From a candidate division KSB1 bacterium (GTDB lineage Bacteria; Zhuqueibacterota; Zhuqueibacteria; Oceanimicrobiales; Oceanimicrobiaceae): a stretch of 37,960 nucleotides of DNA. This document shows, one piece after another, positions 15,438 to 24,522 of the stretch. How positions within the stretch are numbered: the stretch's first letter is position 1; each line of letters starts with the position of its first letter. Under the pieces are notes generated by a model that saw only the letters and a program-made list of their open reading frames with translations, was not told where the DNA came from and did not search any database. The stretch covers positions 1-37,960 of the forward strand of contig JADFPY010000011.1 of assembly GCA_022562085.1 (NCBI GenBank), read 5' to 3'. The position numbers and the translations under genes are program-made.

Positions 15438-15929
15438 CTAAGGAAGCTCTAAAAAAATTAATTCGTCTTTGAAGTTTGGATTCAATAGTTCAATATTTTT
15501 TTCAATAAGTTCGAAGTCCTCAAGGCTTTGAATGTTTTGTCATTCAAGAATATTTTTTACAACGTATTCTACATCCTGTTTTATCCCATAATCTGCTGTT
15601 TGAGTTGGAACTGGGAAGAGATGTATAATCGATGGGAATATTAGGATCAACAAAAATAAAGGTGAGGTAAATGAGCCATTTCCGAACAAACCAATATAAA
15701 TAAGAAATAATACAATGGTAATCACACAAAAATGAAAAAGCCGTCTAAAAGCACCATAATCGATCGCGACGAATAAATAGTTGCATGGATAGAAAAAATA
15801 CGACTTTATATATGTTGTAACACGACTTTCTGAATAAAGTGAATCAGATAATATAAGCTTCCATTTTACCAAGAATGGCTTTTGAAGACTCATAGAGTGA
15901 ACCTTGTTGAATATCCATAGGGTTAGCAT
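15438..15929 (-). pseudogene. Broken AT-rich membrane-protein gene with internal TGA
   Basis: An ATG at 15929 opens 129 codons with two or three hydrophobic helices (around LFHFCVITIVLFLIYIGLFG and PLFLLILIFPSIIHLFPV), stopped by TGA at 15542-15540. In the same frame the next 33 codons still read as ordinary protein (QNIQSLEDFELIEKNIELL and on) to a TAG at 15440-15438, so the TGA looks like a nonsense change, perhaps from TGG. No Shine-Dalgarno site is seen at the ATG. The family is not recognised. The stretch is clearly AT-richer than both neighbours, which fits acquired or decaying DNA. Alternatively the 129-codon form is complete and functional. Confidence 0.4.
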
Positions 15930-15963
15930 TATGTTGATTTATTGCTTAAGAGGCTAATTACAA

Positions 15964-18732
15964 TCATAACGTCTGTGTCAACCGCACCAACGCCAATCTG
16001 CCGATTTCCGGAAGCCCGACAAATTCTCTGTGTTTGTTATTTAGTAGATTTTGCACAGTTAAGTTTAAGCGCGTGTTATCAAAGAATGGCAAGGTGTAGG
16101 TGGCGTTTAAATCCAGAATTGTGTAACGGTCGACAGTCCCGGTAAATATTCCGGAATTTGCCGGAAAAGAATCCACGAAACGCAGTCTGAGGTTGCTGTC
16201 AAATCCGGCGTTTCTATTTCGATAGTTGAGGTTGGCGCCGAATTTGTGTTTGGGTGCATTCAACGCAATATCGGAAAAACCGTCCTGGCTTTTGAAGAAA
16301 TCGCGGTTTATAAAAGAGTAATTACCGGTGATATTCCAGTTGCGATTGATTTGGTAAGTCAAACTTAAATCCAAGCCCGTTACCGATACATCTCCTAAAT
16401 TACGATGGGTCAGAATGATATCCGTACCGCTTTGTACTTCTTGAGGAGAGATGACGCCAATTGGCAGTAACGCAAGACTGTCTAACATGAGAAAATCGTT
16501 CACAAATTGAGTTGCTTGTTCTAAAGTGACGTTCGGATCATTATTAGCAATGTCTTGGGCTAAGACCGGCCCCAGGGTTTCCGGATTGATAAAAACAGCA
16601 GGTGTTTCAACTCTGAGCGGTCCAATGAAATCTTTGATTTTTGAATGATAAAGATCCACACTCGCAAGCAGCTTGTTTTCAATGAGCCCTTTGTAACCTA
16701 CCTCAAAAGTTGTTGTTGTAGTTTCAAAAAGCGGTTTAATGTTTCGGACAAATGAAATGTCCACCGGCTCTAATTCCTGGGTTTCCGTATTTATGACTCT
16801 CAGGTTTGCCGGGGCTGACTGACTTAATTGCGCAGGCAGGATACTTTCAAAAGCGCCCTGGAGGCCCGGGGGAATCTGGGAAAGAATCACTGCCCGAATT
16901 GCCGGCCAGACCGACTGGGCATCCGCAGGCAGGTAGGAATTAGCTTCCGGAATAAAGCCGTTGTCTGCCAGAAACCCACCAAATGCCGTGACCATTTGCG
17001 GCCGGCCGTTAGGATCAAAATTAAAGTTAAATCCTGAAGGCCAGGTGCCGCGCGCGCGAATCTCAAACAACGTCTCGCCGATAAAAGGAGCCAGGACAGC
17101 CAGACTGGGATCGATTGAGGTTGAGATACGCTGACCAACCACATCAGAGAACAAGTTGTCAGAAGTCGGAGTACTGAAAGCCCGGTTAAAAGTTAACCTA
17201 AAATTATTGGTAGGGGTTGGTTTAAAAACCAGAGCTGCTCTTGGCGAAAAGTTCAGACCATCCAGACGGTTGTGATCGTCGATACGGGCCGCACCCAGAA
17301 ATTTTAATTTGGAAGTCAAATTGGTTTCCGACTGCAAATAGGCGCCGATTTCATTTACATTATCGTTATCCTCATTGCGGCCATTTACAGTTCCTTCTGA
17401 CTCGGGCCGGGTGAGTAAAACATCGATACCGTATGTCAATTGTTGGCGGCTACTCAAAGACAAACTGTGCTGCGCCTGAGTCACAAACAGACTCGATTTG
17501 TTTATGACGAAATCTCCGGTTCTAAGAAAGTAAGTGTCCCCTGTACTAATTTTGTTTATAAATGCCTGTGCAAAAAAGTCTTTATAAATCAATCGTCCCT
17601 GGATATATTTAAAAGACGCGTCCAAAGCCTGAACCGCGCCCTGGTTAGTGATTTCAATATTGTCACCTCGGCTGAACCCGCCGTTTACAATAAATTTTAG
17701 TTCAGGTGAAAGATGGAAATCAAAACGTCCATCGAGATTGGTGCTTTTGATGTCGAAAATTCTTACGCCAATTCTAAGGGTATCCGGATCGGCGCCGTTT
17801 CTAATAGCATCCAAGCGGGCAACTATTTCAGTGGAATCTACCGAAGGAAAATCGTTGCCTTCATAATATTGCAGCGAAAATTTGTAGCCAATTTTATCGT
17901 TTAAAACGCCTGCATGCCTGATCGTGCCGATCAGTACACTTCTTTCACCGCCCCCGACACTGACTATGGTTCCTTTTGAATCGAAGGGAGATTTGGTTAA
18001 AACGTGCATGACCCCGTTAGCGCTGTTGGGGCCATAAAGTGCAGATGCAGGCCCTGAGACGACTTCGATGCGCTCAATATCCAAATTGCTGGCCGGAATC
18101 AATTGGAAGGCGTTAAGGCGTACCGCTGGAATCCTGGTGATACGGTTGTCAATAAGTGAAAGGAGGGATCCGGAAAAAAGATCATTAAATCCACGAACCA
18201 CAACTCTCGATTGATTCAGTCCCGCTGAAATGATGTCAACAGCGGGCAAAGCTTTCAAGTGATCTGTAGGAGTTAGAGCTGTGCGATTTTCAATAGCTGC
18301 CGCATTGAGAACCGTAACCGAGGCCGGTGCATCAAGCACTTTTTCAGGACGCCTGGAAGCGCTTATACTGATTGGGTTAAATTCAATGGCTTTTACGGTG
18401 AGCATAATTTCAAGCTCTTTTGTTTCACCGTTTGAAATAAATAAATTCGGAATAACTTTTAGTTGGTAGCCAATATGTTTCACTTGAATCAAATAATTTC
18501 CCGGGGGAAGATTTTTTAATTCAAATTGGCCCGATTTTGAAGTGGCGGTACCTGTCTTAAGCTCGCCGGAAGTGACAATCACGTTGGCGCCGGCAAGCCC
18601 TTTATTGGTTTCTGCATCTGTTACGGTGCCTCGCAGGATTCCGGTCTGGGCACTTAAATCCGTTGAAAATGTAATGAGGAACGCAATTAATAAAATAAAA
18701 TTCCTGGAAAATTGTCTTCGTGATTTTGCCAT
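15964..18732 (-). CDS. TonB-dependent outer-membrane receptor with carboxypeptidase-regulatory domain
   Basis: The protein has 922 residues. A signal peptide ends near LSAQ; a carboxypeptidase-regulatory-like beta-sandwich spans about 30-115 (GTVTDAETNKGLAGANV); the plug lies at about 125-245 (RVVVRGFND, then ERIEVVSGPASALYGPNSANGVMHV); and the rest is a beta-barrel with a C-terminal strand ending LALVRLTQTL. The N-terminal regulatory domain is usual for Bacteroidetes-type receptors. It imports a bulky nutrient with energy from TonB; no substrate enzyme cluster, SusD or Fur box is seen nearby, so the ligand is open. It lies 88 bases after the secreted aminopeptidase gene on the same strand, which might hint at peptide use, but this is weak. 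AAAGGAAA precedes the ATG. Confidence 0.9.
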   Translation of the reverse strand: MAKSRRQFSRNFILLIAFLITFSTDLSAQTGILRGTVTDAETNKGLAGANVIVTSGELKTGTATSKSGQFELKNLPPGNYLIQVKHIGYQLKVIPNLFISNGETKELEIMLTVKAIEFNPISISASRRPEKVLDAPASVTVLNAAAIENRTALTPTDHLKALPAVDIISAGLNQSRVVVRGFNDLFSGSLLSLIDNRITRIPAVRLNAFQLIPASNLDIERIEVVSGPASALYGPNSANGVMHVLTKSPFDSKGTIVSVGGGERSVLIGTIRHAGVLNDKIGYKFSLQYYEGNDFPSVDSTEIVARLDAIRNGADPDTLRIGVRIFDIKSTNLDGRFDFHLSPELKFIVNGGFSRGDNIEITNQGAVQALDASFKYIQGRLIYKDFFAQAFINKISTGDTYFLRTGDFVINKSSLFVTQAQHSLSLSSRQQLTYGIDVLLTRPESEGTVNGRNEDNDNVNEIGAYLQSETNLTSKLKFLGAARIDDHNRLDGLNFSPRAALVFKPTPTNNFRLTFNRAFSTPTSDNLFSDVVGQRISTSIDPSLAVLAPFIGETLFEIRARGTWPSGFNFNFDPNGRPQMVTAFGGFLADNGFIPEANSYLPADAQSVWPAIRAVILSQIPPGLQGAFESILPAQLSQSAPANLRVINTETQELEPVDISFVRNIKPLFETTTTTFEVGYKGLIENKLLASVDLYHSKIKDFIGPLRVETPAVFINPETLGPVLAQDIANNDPNVTLEQATQFVNDFLMLDSLALLPIGVISPQEVQSGTDIILTHRNLGDVSVTGLDLSLTYQINRNWNITGNYSFINRDFFKSQDGFSDIALNAPKHKFGANLNYRNRNAGFDSNLRLRFVDSFPANSGIFTGTVDRYTILDLNATYTLPFFDNTRLNLTVQNLLNNKHREFVGLPEIGRLALVRLTQTL

Positions 18733-18820
18733 TCGCAGTTTCCTTTTGTTTCAGAGTCAGTATCAGTTTAAGATAACTTTATTACCATGCATTTTATTTC
18801 GATCGGGTAAGTGTGGAGTT

Positions 18821-20236
18821 TCAGTTGCTTATCGTCAAATTTCCAACCCCCTTGCCCTGCATCAATTTTTCAATTTCTGCAATTTCACGCGGCACATCTT
18901 TGCTCAAATTCTCAAATCCGCTTTCCGTCACTACAATGTCATCCTCAATGCGCACACCGATGTTCATATACTTTTCCACCCGCTGTCTTATTTTAGCGAT
19001 TTCTTTTTCGGAGTATCCTCTTTCCTGCATCTTTTCAAAAACGTCGGTGCGAACGTAAAGTCCGGGTTCAACAGTAAAGACCATGCCCGGTGCCAAAGTC
19101 ACCGACTCGCCATTTTGCGTATAAGCACCAACGTCATGGACTTCCAGTCCTATCCAGTGTGCATATCCGTGGAGAGAGAAGATCCGGTAATCTTTTTTAT
19201 CTTTAATAAATCCAAGTTTCACTAAACCTTTTCCAAGAATATCATTGATAGCCTTGTCCAACTCGCTCTTCATTATACCCGGCTTGACCATGTTGATTGC
19301 GGTGTTTTGGGCATCCAGAACGATTTGGTAAATTTCTTTTTGTTCTGTAGTGAATTTACCGTTTGCAGGGACTGCGCGGGTAATGTCTGCAGAATAATAA
19401 CCGTATTCGGCGGCGCAATCCATCAGGATCATGTCGCCGTCTTTGATTTTTTTATTGTTCAGGTTGTAGTGTAAAATCGTGCTGTTATAACCGGACCCGA
19501 CGATGCAGTTGTATCCATTCCGAGGGGACCCATTTTTTCTGAACACATATTCAAACACCGCCTGAATTTCATGTTCGTACATACCCGGTTCAATCGATTT
19601 GATCGCTTCCAGGTGTGCCGCGACTGAAATATTGATTGCCTTTTTCAGGCCCATTTCCCAGTCGCCGTCATTCTTGATAAGCCGCATCTGATCGAGGAAA
19701 GGAGCCGGATCTGTGATCGCCCAATTACCGCCGCTGCGCCGCTCAATCAAACGTTTGCGGACGAGATCGTCGGTCTCGGGGTTAATCCCAAATGTGTAGT
19801 AAATTGGCCGGTCATATTGAATAAAACGAAAAATGGTACGATTGAAGTCTTCGATGTAAAGCGCGGTATCTGCCTTAAAGGTCGCCAGGGCGCCTTCAAC
19901 GCCGGCGCGAGGACCGTCATAAGTCTCGCGGCGACGATCGCGCTTCCGAACATACATAATATATTTGTACTTCGGGTGGGAAGGATTGATGACAAGCATG
20001 GACTCGGGCTCTTCGAATCCGCTCAAATAGTAAAAATTGCTTTCCTGACGGTAAGGGTACTCAATGTCTAAATTTCTCAAGTAGACCGGTTTGCTCGGGA
20101 AAATCGCAATGCCATTCGGGTCGATTTTTTCCATGAAAGCAGCACGGCGATCTGCGAAAACCAGCATGTCTTTTTGTAGGGGTTGAGAATAAGCAGTTGT
20201 TGTAAGCAGAAGAAATATAAATATGAGTCGTTTCAT
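18821..20236 (-). CDS. pepP: Secreted Xaa-Pro aminopeptidase (M24B)
   Basis: Releases N-terminal residues that precede proline. The ATG at 20236 is chosen over one 14 codons upstream because GGAGGG lies four bases before it and it opens a clean signal peptide (MKRLIFIFLLLTTTAYSQ), placing the enzyme outside the cytoplasm, unlike E. coli PepP. The creatinase-like N-terminal domain carries YPYRQESNFYYLSGFEEPES. The pita-bread domain has all five metal ligands in context: the two Asp in MDCAAEYGYYSADITR, His in HGYAHWIGLEVHDVG, Glu in TVEPGLY and Glu in VRIEDDIVVT. A promoter-like sequence lies just upstream and the TonB receptor gene follows, so the two may share a transcript. Confidence 0.9.
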   Translation of the reverse strand: MKRLIFIFLLLTTTAYSQPLQKDMLVFADRRAAFMEKIDPNGIAIFPSKPVYLRNLDIEYPYRQESNFYYLSGFEEPESMLVINPSHPKYKYIMYVRKRDRRRETYDGPRAGVEGALATFKADTALYIEDFNRTIFRFIQYDRPIYYTFGINPETDDLVRKRLIERRSGGNWAITDPAPFLDQMRLIKNDGDWEMGLKKAINISVAAHLEAIKSIEPGMYEHEIQAVFEYVFRKNGSPRNGYNCIVGSGYNSTILHYNLNNKKIKDGDMILMDCAAEYGYYSADITRAVPANGKFTTEQKEIYQIVLDAQNTAINMVKPGIMKSELDKAINDILGKGLVKLGFIKDKKDYRIFSLHGYAHWIGLEVHDVGAYTQNGESVTLAPGMVFTVEPGLYVRTDVFEKMQERGYSEKEIAKIRQRVEKYMNIGVRIEDDIVVTESGFENLSKDVPREIAEIEKLMQGKGVGNLTISN

Positions 20237-20257
20237 TGTCCCTCCGAAAATTTGATA

Positions 20258-20286
20258 AATATAACCCTTATGTAACAAAACAGCAA
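20258..20286 (-). promoter_or_regulatory. Possible sigma70-type promoter of pepP
   Basis: On the minus strand TTGCTG (20286-20281), a 17-base spacer and TATATT (20263-20258), about 22 bases before the pepP ATG. The -10 box matches five of six consensus bases, the -35 box about three. Many FCB bacteria use a different -7/-33 consensus, so this is tentative. Confidence 0.35.
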
Positions 20287-20444
20287 GGACATTTTCGTTG
20301 GCTGAATTGAACCGTTTGTAAAGTAAGGTTTAGTAAAGAGTGCGTTCTTTTTTATTTCCCCACTGAAAAAGGAGGACTCGAAGCGATTCAGATTTTTTTA
20401 GAAAGTAGAAAACTTTTGTAGAATTAAGGAGGAAAGGCGACCCA

Positions 20445-23444
20445 TTAAAGCCGTTCAAAAACTTTGTCTATTTTCTCTTTAATATCCGTGCGGTTTGGAT
20501 GTGCAGTTAATACTTTTTCCCATTCGTTTAATGCCAGGCGATAGAGGCCTTGTTTAGCATAAATGATGCCCATGTTTTCATGTTCGGATTCGCTCTCAAA
20601 TTGCAACTGTTTCAATTTCTCAAAAATTTGCACCGATTCGTCAAACATCTTATGTCGAAAATAAGTGACTCCCAAAAAACTGTAAGCTTTTTTAAATGTA
20701 GGGAAAAGCTTGTTCGCGACTTTGAAGCTATTAATTGCAGCAGCAAAATTTTTGTTGCGATAGTGGTAGATGCCCTCTTTAAGTAATGTGTTTTTTTGCT
20801 CATCCTGCTTATTTGGCTTAGCCTTTGCCCGGGGAGGCTCACTTTCGATTGTTTGGGTTTCTTTTACCGAGTTGCCATTTTGAGTTTCCGCCCTAAGAGC
20901 TTGCTCCGCCTGTTCGATTTTTCTCTTAATATCCGGTCTATCATGGTTTAGGTCTAATGCCGCTTTCCATTCTTTAAGCGCTGATTGATAGACGTCCTTC
21001 TTTTCGTAAATCAGAGCCAGATTCTCATGTGCAATCGACTCGCCAGGGTACTTTTTTTTGTATTGCTCATACACCGAAAGCGCCTCGGTCATCATACCAT
21101 TTTTAAAATAGGCGTTCCCCAACAATAAGTAAATATTTTTTGAATCAGGTTCAATTTTGAGCAAATTTCGAAATGTGATAATTGCATCTTCAAATTGTTT
21201 TTTTTGATAGTGTTTGACGCCAGCCACAAGAAGAGCCTCTGCTTTTTCAGCAGGTTCAGCGGCTTCAGATTTAAATTCAACTGTGTTTTCCTCGACCTGC
21301 GGTGCGCTTGCAATTTCAATCTCCTCATTCTCGGAAACGAGGCTGCTTTCAGGTTCCGTTTTGATCGGTTCTGTGGCAGCCTTTACCTCTGGTTCTGACT
21401 CAGTCTGCCCGGATTCTGCAGCAGGCTTATCTGTCTTTGATATTAAGTTGTGAACTTTCTTTATCTTTGAAAATAAATCCTCAATAGATTCAACCAGAAT
21501 TGAGTCGGCTTCGATTCCAAGATCGGCTTCTAGTATTTGTTCTTTTTCAGTTTGCGGTGTCTTTTTCTGTGCGGGCTCCGGCAGAAGCTTGATCTCTGCT
21601 TCAGGTTTCTCTTCAACTTTGCTTTCGAAACTTTCTTCCGTTACGATCTCTTCTTCGATCTGTCCCTCCGGCCTTTCCTCAGCCGGTTCAACTACCTTTT
21701 CTGCGCTCTCTTCCTTTTCTTCTTGTTTTTGAGGTTCTTCTGTGGATGTATCATCCTTGACTCTCCCAATTTGGTCGCCGGCAAAGTCATCAAAAATTGC
21801 ATCAACTAACGAATCTGAGATATCCCCAATTTCGAAATCGAGGTCTGGTGCCTCAACGATTTCCTGGACGGGTTCAGGCGCCGTTCCCTGAATTTCTTCG
21901 ATTTCCGGAGCAGATTCTAATTGAGGATCCGGATCCAATTCTTGAGCGGCTTCCTTGAAATTTGCCGCCGCAGATCTTGCAGTTTCAGCTTTTGAATTCA
22001 GGCAGTCTAAGAATTCAGACAAAGTGAATTCGAGATCCGCCTTAGCCGGAGAATTATTCTTTATACGTTTAGGTGCTTTGCCGGCTTTTTGGGTTTCTGC
22101 CGGTGGAGACGGTGCCGGTAATTGCCTGGAATTATACTCGGGCTTTTTCACAGTTATTTTGGCGGGATTAACAGCATCGAGACTGGATCCCTCGTTTTTA
22201 TCAGGAGCGTCGTCGTCTGTTTTGGTGCCTGTTTCTTTTGCTTCGATTTGTTTAGGCGGATTAATTTTAGAGATTTTTTCGTTTAATATTCCCCATTCGG
22301 GATTTTCATTTGCCCTCTTAATAAAAGTGTCGACTTCATCGGCAATCTCGTCGGTTTCTGCGCCATGTCCTTTTTCCGGGTGTTTGAAAAATCTTCGTAG
22401 TGGATATTTAATTAAATAAGCCAAAAACAAAATTGCGATATAACCTACTCCGAGAACGATTAGGCCATTCCTAAGATGATGTATTTCTTCGATTTTAATT
22501 TGCCGTTCAAGGTAATCCTTAAGAAACATCACGCGAATTTTCCCCGAAAAGAAATCACGTTTTTGGGTCGTCAGTTTTTCAAATTCATAAATCCCCGTTC
22601 CATCAATTGAATAAGTAAAGATACCTTCTTTAATAAAAGTAACGCCATGGGGGCGCCTAAACGGTATTTGGATTTCTGCAGATTTTGTTGACCAGATAAT
22701 TTTGCCGCTGCTGTCTGCTACCGAAATGCTATGAATTTGCCATACTTTCTCTTCATAAATAGGTTGCAGGTAGGTTTTTAAATAAATTGCACCATCGGCC
22801 GATTTCAAGAAATCCGCTCTCGTCGGGCCTAAATGATTGGCAATTATCGTTGATATTTCTTCCCCTGCAGAAAGAAAATCGGAAACCCGTTTGAACTCTG
22901 CTCTTTTATAAGAATAAAAGAAAAAGGATATTGTTAAAATTGTAAATACGGCGAGAAAATAAGGTGATTTTAGGATTTGAAGCGGAACAATCGAGGGCTT
23001 AAGCCTGAGCGGCCTTTTGGCAGGTTGGCGATGCTTTGTCAGCCGAAGCTCATTACCGGCATCCGTTTTAGAATACTCAATCTTATCGATTAATTTTCGC
23101 ATGAGGAAGATTCCCAAGTGGGGTCTCTCGCCTGTTTCAGCCGAATTTAAAAGATCCGGTTCTTCAGCCCAATTGGGGTCAAAGAAAGGACCTTGATCGA
23201 TCAGCACAAATGTGATGCTCTTTCTTTTTACAATAGCTTGGATTGTAATATGACTTTGTTGATCCCGGTAACCGTGTGCGATGATATTCGTCGCAGCTTC
23301 ATCAATGGCTAATTTAAAAGTGTTAATTAGCTTTTCCGCCAGACCGTATTTTCTACCGACCCGATTTACGAATTCACGCAAATCCGGCATATAATCTTGG
23401 TGGCCGGGTACTTTAAGTTGCTCTTTCTGTGCGGGTTTAAACAA
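20445..23444 (-). CDS. RsbW-like kinase, membrane sensor and TPR fusion protein
   Basis: A 999-residue protein of unusual make-up. Residues 1-135 form an RsbW/SpoIIAB-type histidine-kinase-like ATPase domain: N box FKLAIDEAATNIIAHGYRD, then LIDQGPFFDP and RPHLGIFLMRKLID. Two transmembrane helices (about 158-177 and 328-350) bracket an extracytoplasmic domain of about 150 residues that looks like a PAS/CACHE sensor (ISVADSSGKIIWST). A long Glu/Pro/Ala/Lys-rich disordered segment (about 365-720) follows. The C-terminus holds two tandem copies of a three-TPR module (about 725-840 and 880-999), clearly an internal duplication. The start is TTG, two bases after the yqeC stop, with no Shine-Dalgarno site, so coupling to yqeC is likely. 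It may bind an anti-sigma or partner-switch antagonist under control of an outside signal. No such antagonist gene is adjacent. Confidence 0.8.
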   Translation of the reverse strand: MFKPAQKEQLKVPGHQDYMPDLREFVNRVGRKYGLAEKLINTFKLAIDEAATNIIAHGYRDQQSHITIQAIVKRKSITFVLIDQGPFFDPNWAEEPDLLNSAETGERPHLGIFLMRKLIDKIEYSKTDAGNELRLTKHRQPAKRPLRLKPSIVPLQILKSPYFLAVFTILTISFFFYSYKRAEFKRVSDFLSAGEEISTIIANHLGPTRADFLKSADGAIYLKTYLQPIYEEKVWQIHSISVADSSGKIIWSTKSAEIQIPFRRPHGVTFIKEGIFTYSIDGTGIYEFEKLTTQKRDFFSGKIRVMFLKDYLERQIKIEEIHHLRNGLIVLGVGYIAILFLAYLIKYPLRRFFKHPEKGHGAETDEIADEVDTFIKRANENPEWGILNEKISKINPPKQIEAKETGTKTDDDAPDKNEGSSLDAVNPAKITVKKPEYNSRQLPAPSPPAETQKAGKAPKRIKNNSPAKADLEFTLSEFLDCLNSKAETARSAAANFKEAAQELDPDPQLESAPEIEEIQGTAPEPVQEIVEAPDLDFEIGDISDSLVDAIFDDFAGDQIGRVKDDTSTEEPQKQEEKEESAEKVVEPAEERPEGQIEEEIVTEESFESKVEEKPEAEIKLLPEPAQKKTPQTEKEQILEADLGIEADSILVESIEDLFSKIKKVHNLISKTDKPAAESGQTESEPEVKAATEPIKTEPESSLVSENEEIEIASAPQVEENTVEFKSEAAEPAEKAEALLVAGVKHYQKKQFEDAIITFRNLLKIEPDSKNIYLLLGNAYFKNGMMTEALSVYEQYKKKYPGESIAHENLALIYEKKDVYQSALKEWKAALDLNHDRPDIKRKIEQAEQALRAETQNGNSVKETQTIESEPPRAKAKPNKQDEQKNTLLKEGIYHYRNKNFAAAINSFKVANKLFPTFKKAYSFLGVTYFRHKMFDESVQIFEKLKQLQFESESEHENMGIIYAKQGLYRLALNEWEKVLTAHPNRTDIKEKIDKVFERL

Positions 23445-23446
23445 GA

Positions 23447-24208
23447 TTAGGCCGTTTGATTGGGATTCACCTGTAAAATAGAATTATTCTTAATGCTCCC
23501 CAAAAAGATGGGATAATCACATTTTTTCATTAAATATTCTGCCAGTGATTTAGCGCGGTCTAAATTAAGATCGGTTTTATTTATAAAGATAGCAACATTC
23601 GAGGTGAGTGGTATTTTGCGAGTATAGCCGGCCGTGGATAAAAGCTCCTTTGCAATAATTTTCCGGGTCAACTTTGCTCCTAAAGCCATATTCCATTTTT
23701 TGGCAAACAACTCAGCCCGATGCACCGTTTGATCATTCAGAGGTTGGTGGACAATTTCTGAACCAATTACCATAATTACTTTATCCGTTGCTGCAGGAAT
23801 AACCGGTTCGTGGGGCATGTGTGTTTTAAAAGGACGCTGCCTGGCCCCATCTGCTTCGACTAATACAATATTTGCGTACTTTTTAAATTTTCGGACAATC
23901 TCAGTATTGACTCCAACAAGCCTATCTTCTTTGTAGCGATCTTTGGCAACCATCACAATTTTAAACTCATCAAGCATATAAGTCAATTCTTCACGGATAT
24001 CTTGGCCGCGATCTTTAAGCAGAACCAACCCCGTATTTGGAAACGGCTCAATCTTGGTGGTGGTTGTGAGGATGACTTTTAAATTAAGATTAACTAATTC
24101 CTGGCCGATCTTTTTTAGCAGGGAGGACTTTCCACCGCCTCCGATTACGGAGATAATTTGTCCCTTGAAGCTGTTAATCGAGGAACCCAGCAGTGAGTAA
24201 AACGGCAT
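23447..24208 (-). CDS. yqeC: YqeC-like P-loop protein (selenium cofactor biosynthesis family)
   Basis: The protein has 253 residues. Walker A is GGGGKSSLLKK near the N-terminus (about 23-33), followed by VILTTTTKIEP and the VEADGARQRPFKTHMPHEP segment that marks the YqeC family, then VIGSEI and a late INKTDLN guanine-type motif. YqeC is linked by genome context to selenium-dependent molybdenum hydroxylases, where it is thought to help mature the cofactor. None of those partners (xdh subunits, yqeB, selD, mocA) is in this window, so the role here is uncertain. It is followed two bases later by the RsbW-TPR fusion gene. No Shine-Dalgarno site precedes the ATG. Confidence 0.8.
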   Translation of the reverse strand: MPFYSLLGSSINSFKGQIISVIGGGGKSSLLKKIGQELVNLNLKVILTTTTKIEPFPNTGLVLLKDRGQDIREELTYMLDEFKIVMVAKDRYKEDRLVGVNTEIVRKFKKYANIVLVEADGARQRPFKTHMPHEPVIPAATDKVIMVIGSEIVHQPLNDQTVHRAELFAKKWNMALGAKLTRKIIAKELLSTAGYTRKIPLTSNVAIFINKTDLNLDRAKSLAEYLMKKCDYPIFLGSIKNNSILQVNPNQTA

Positions 24209-24522
24209 AAAAATATTGGATTTAGATTGTTGACAAGTTTAGAATTTCTGTAAACAAAAGTCAACCTTTGCTATAAAAGAGCAATCAAAAAAATACTTTT
24301 CCCTCAGATGCAACTCATTAAGTAGGTTCCTTAAAAATAAGCAAATAAGGTCGGTATTTTCAACCGTCCCTGCCAAATTTCTTGCTGAATTTTCACTTGA
24401 TTGTCGTGTTCGGAATGTTATATTTATTAGTATTAAACGCAAGAGCATTGAAAAGCGTAATTCATAATTTTATTTTATAAACTGAGTTTCTATAAAAGAG
24501 ATGAGAATAGAGGGAGAGTTGA
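24209..24522. other. Divergent promoter region between yqeC and isocitrate dehydrogenase
   Basis: AT-rich, about 314 bases, between genes reading away from each other, so it should hold two promoters. No convincing box pair was found on either strand. A GGGAG site lies six bases before the dehydrogenase ATG. A 69-codon frame on the minus strand (24239-24448) has no family likeness and was not accepted. No hairpin or riboswitch-like structure was noticed. Confidence 0.5.

Noticed and set aside
18542-19225. 227-codon plus-strand frame
   Set aside because: It runs antisense across the TonB receptor start and the aminopeptidase end, both of which are clearly real; the translation looks like a shadow.
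24239-24448. 69-codon minus-strand frame between yqeC and icd
   Set aside because: No family likeness, no ribosome binding site, and it fills a region that must hold two promoters.
24440-24500. TTGAAA and TATAAA boxes before icd
   Set aside because: The spacing is about 22 bases, too long for a sigma70 promoter.
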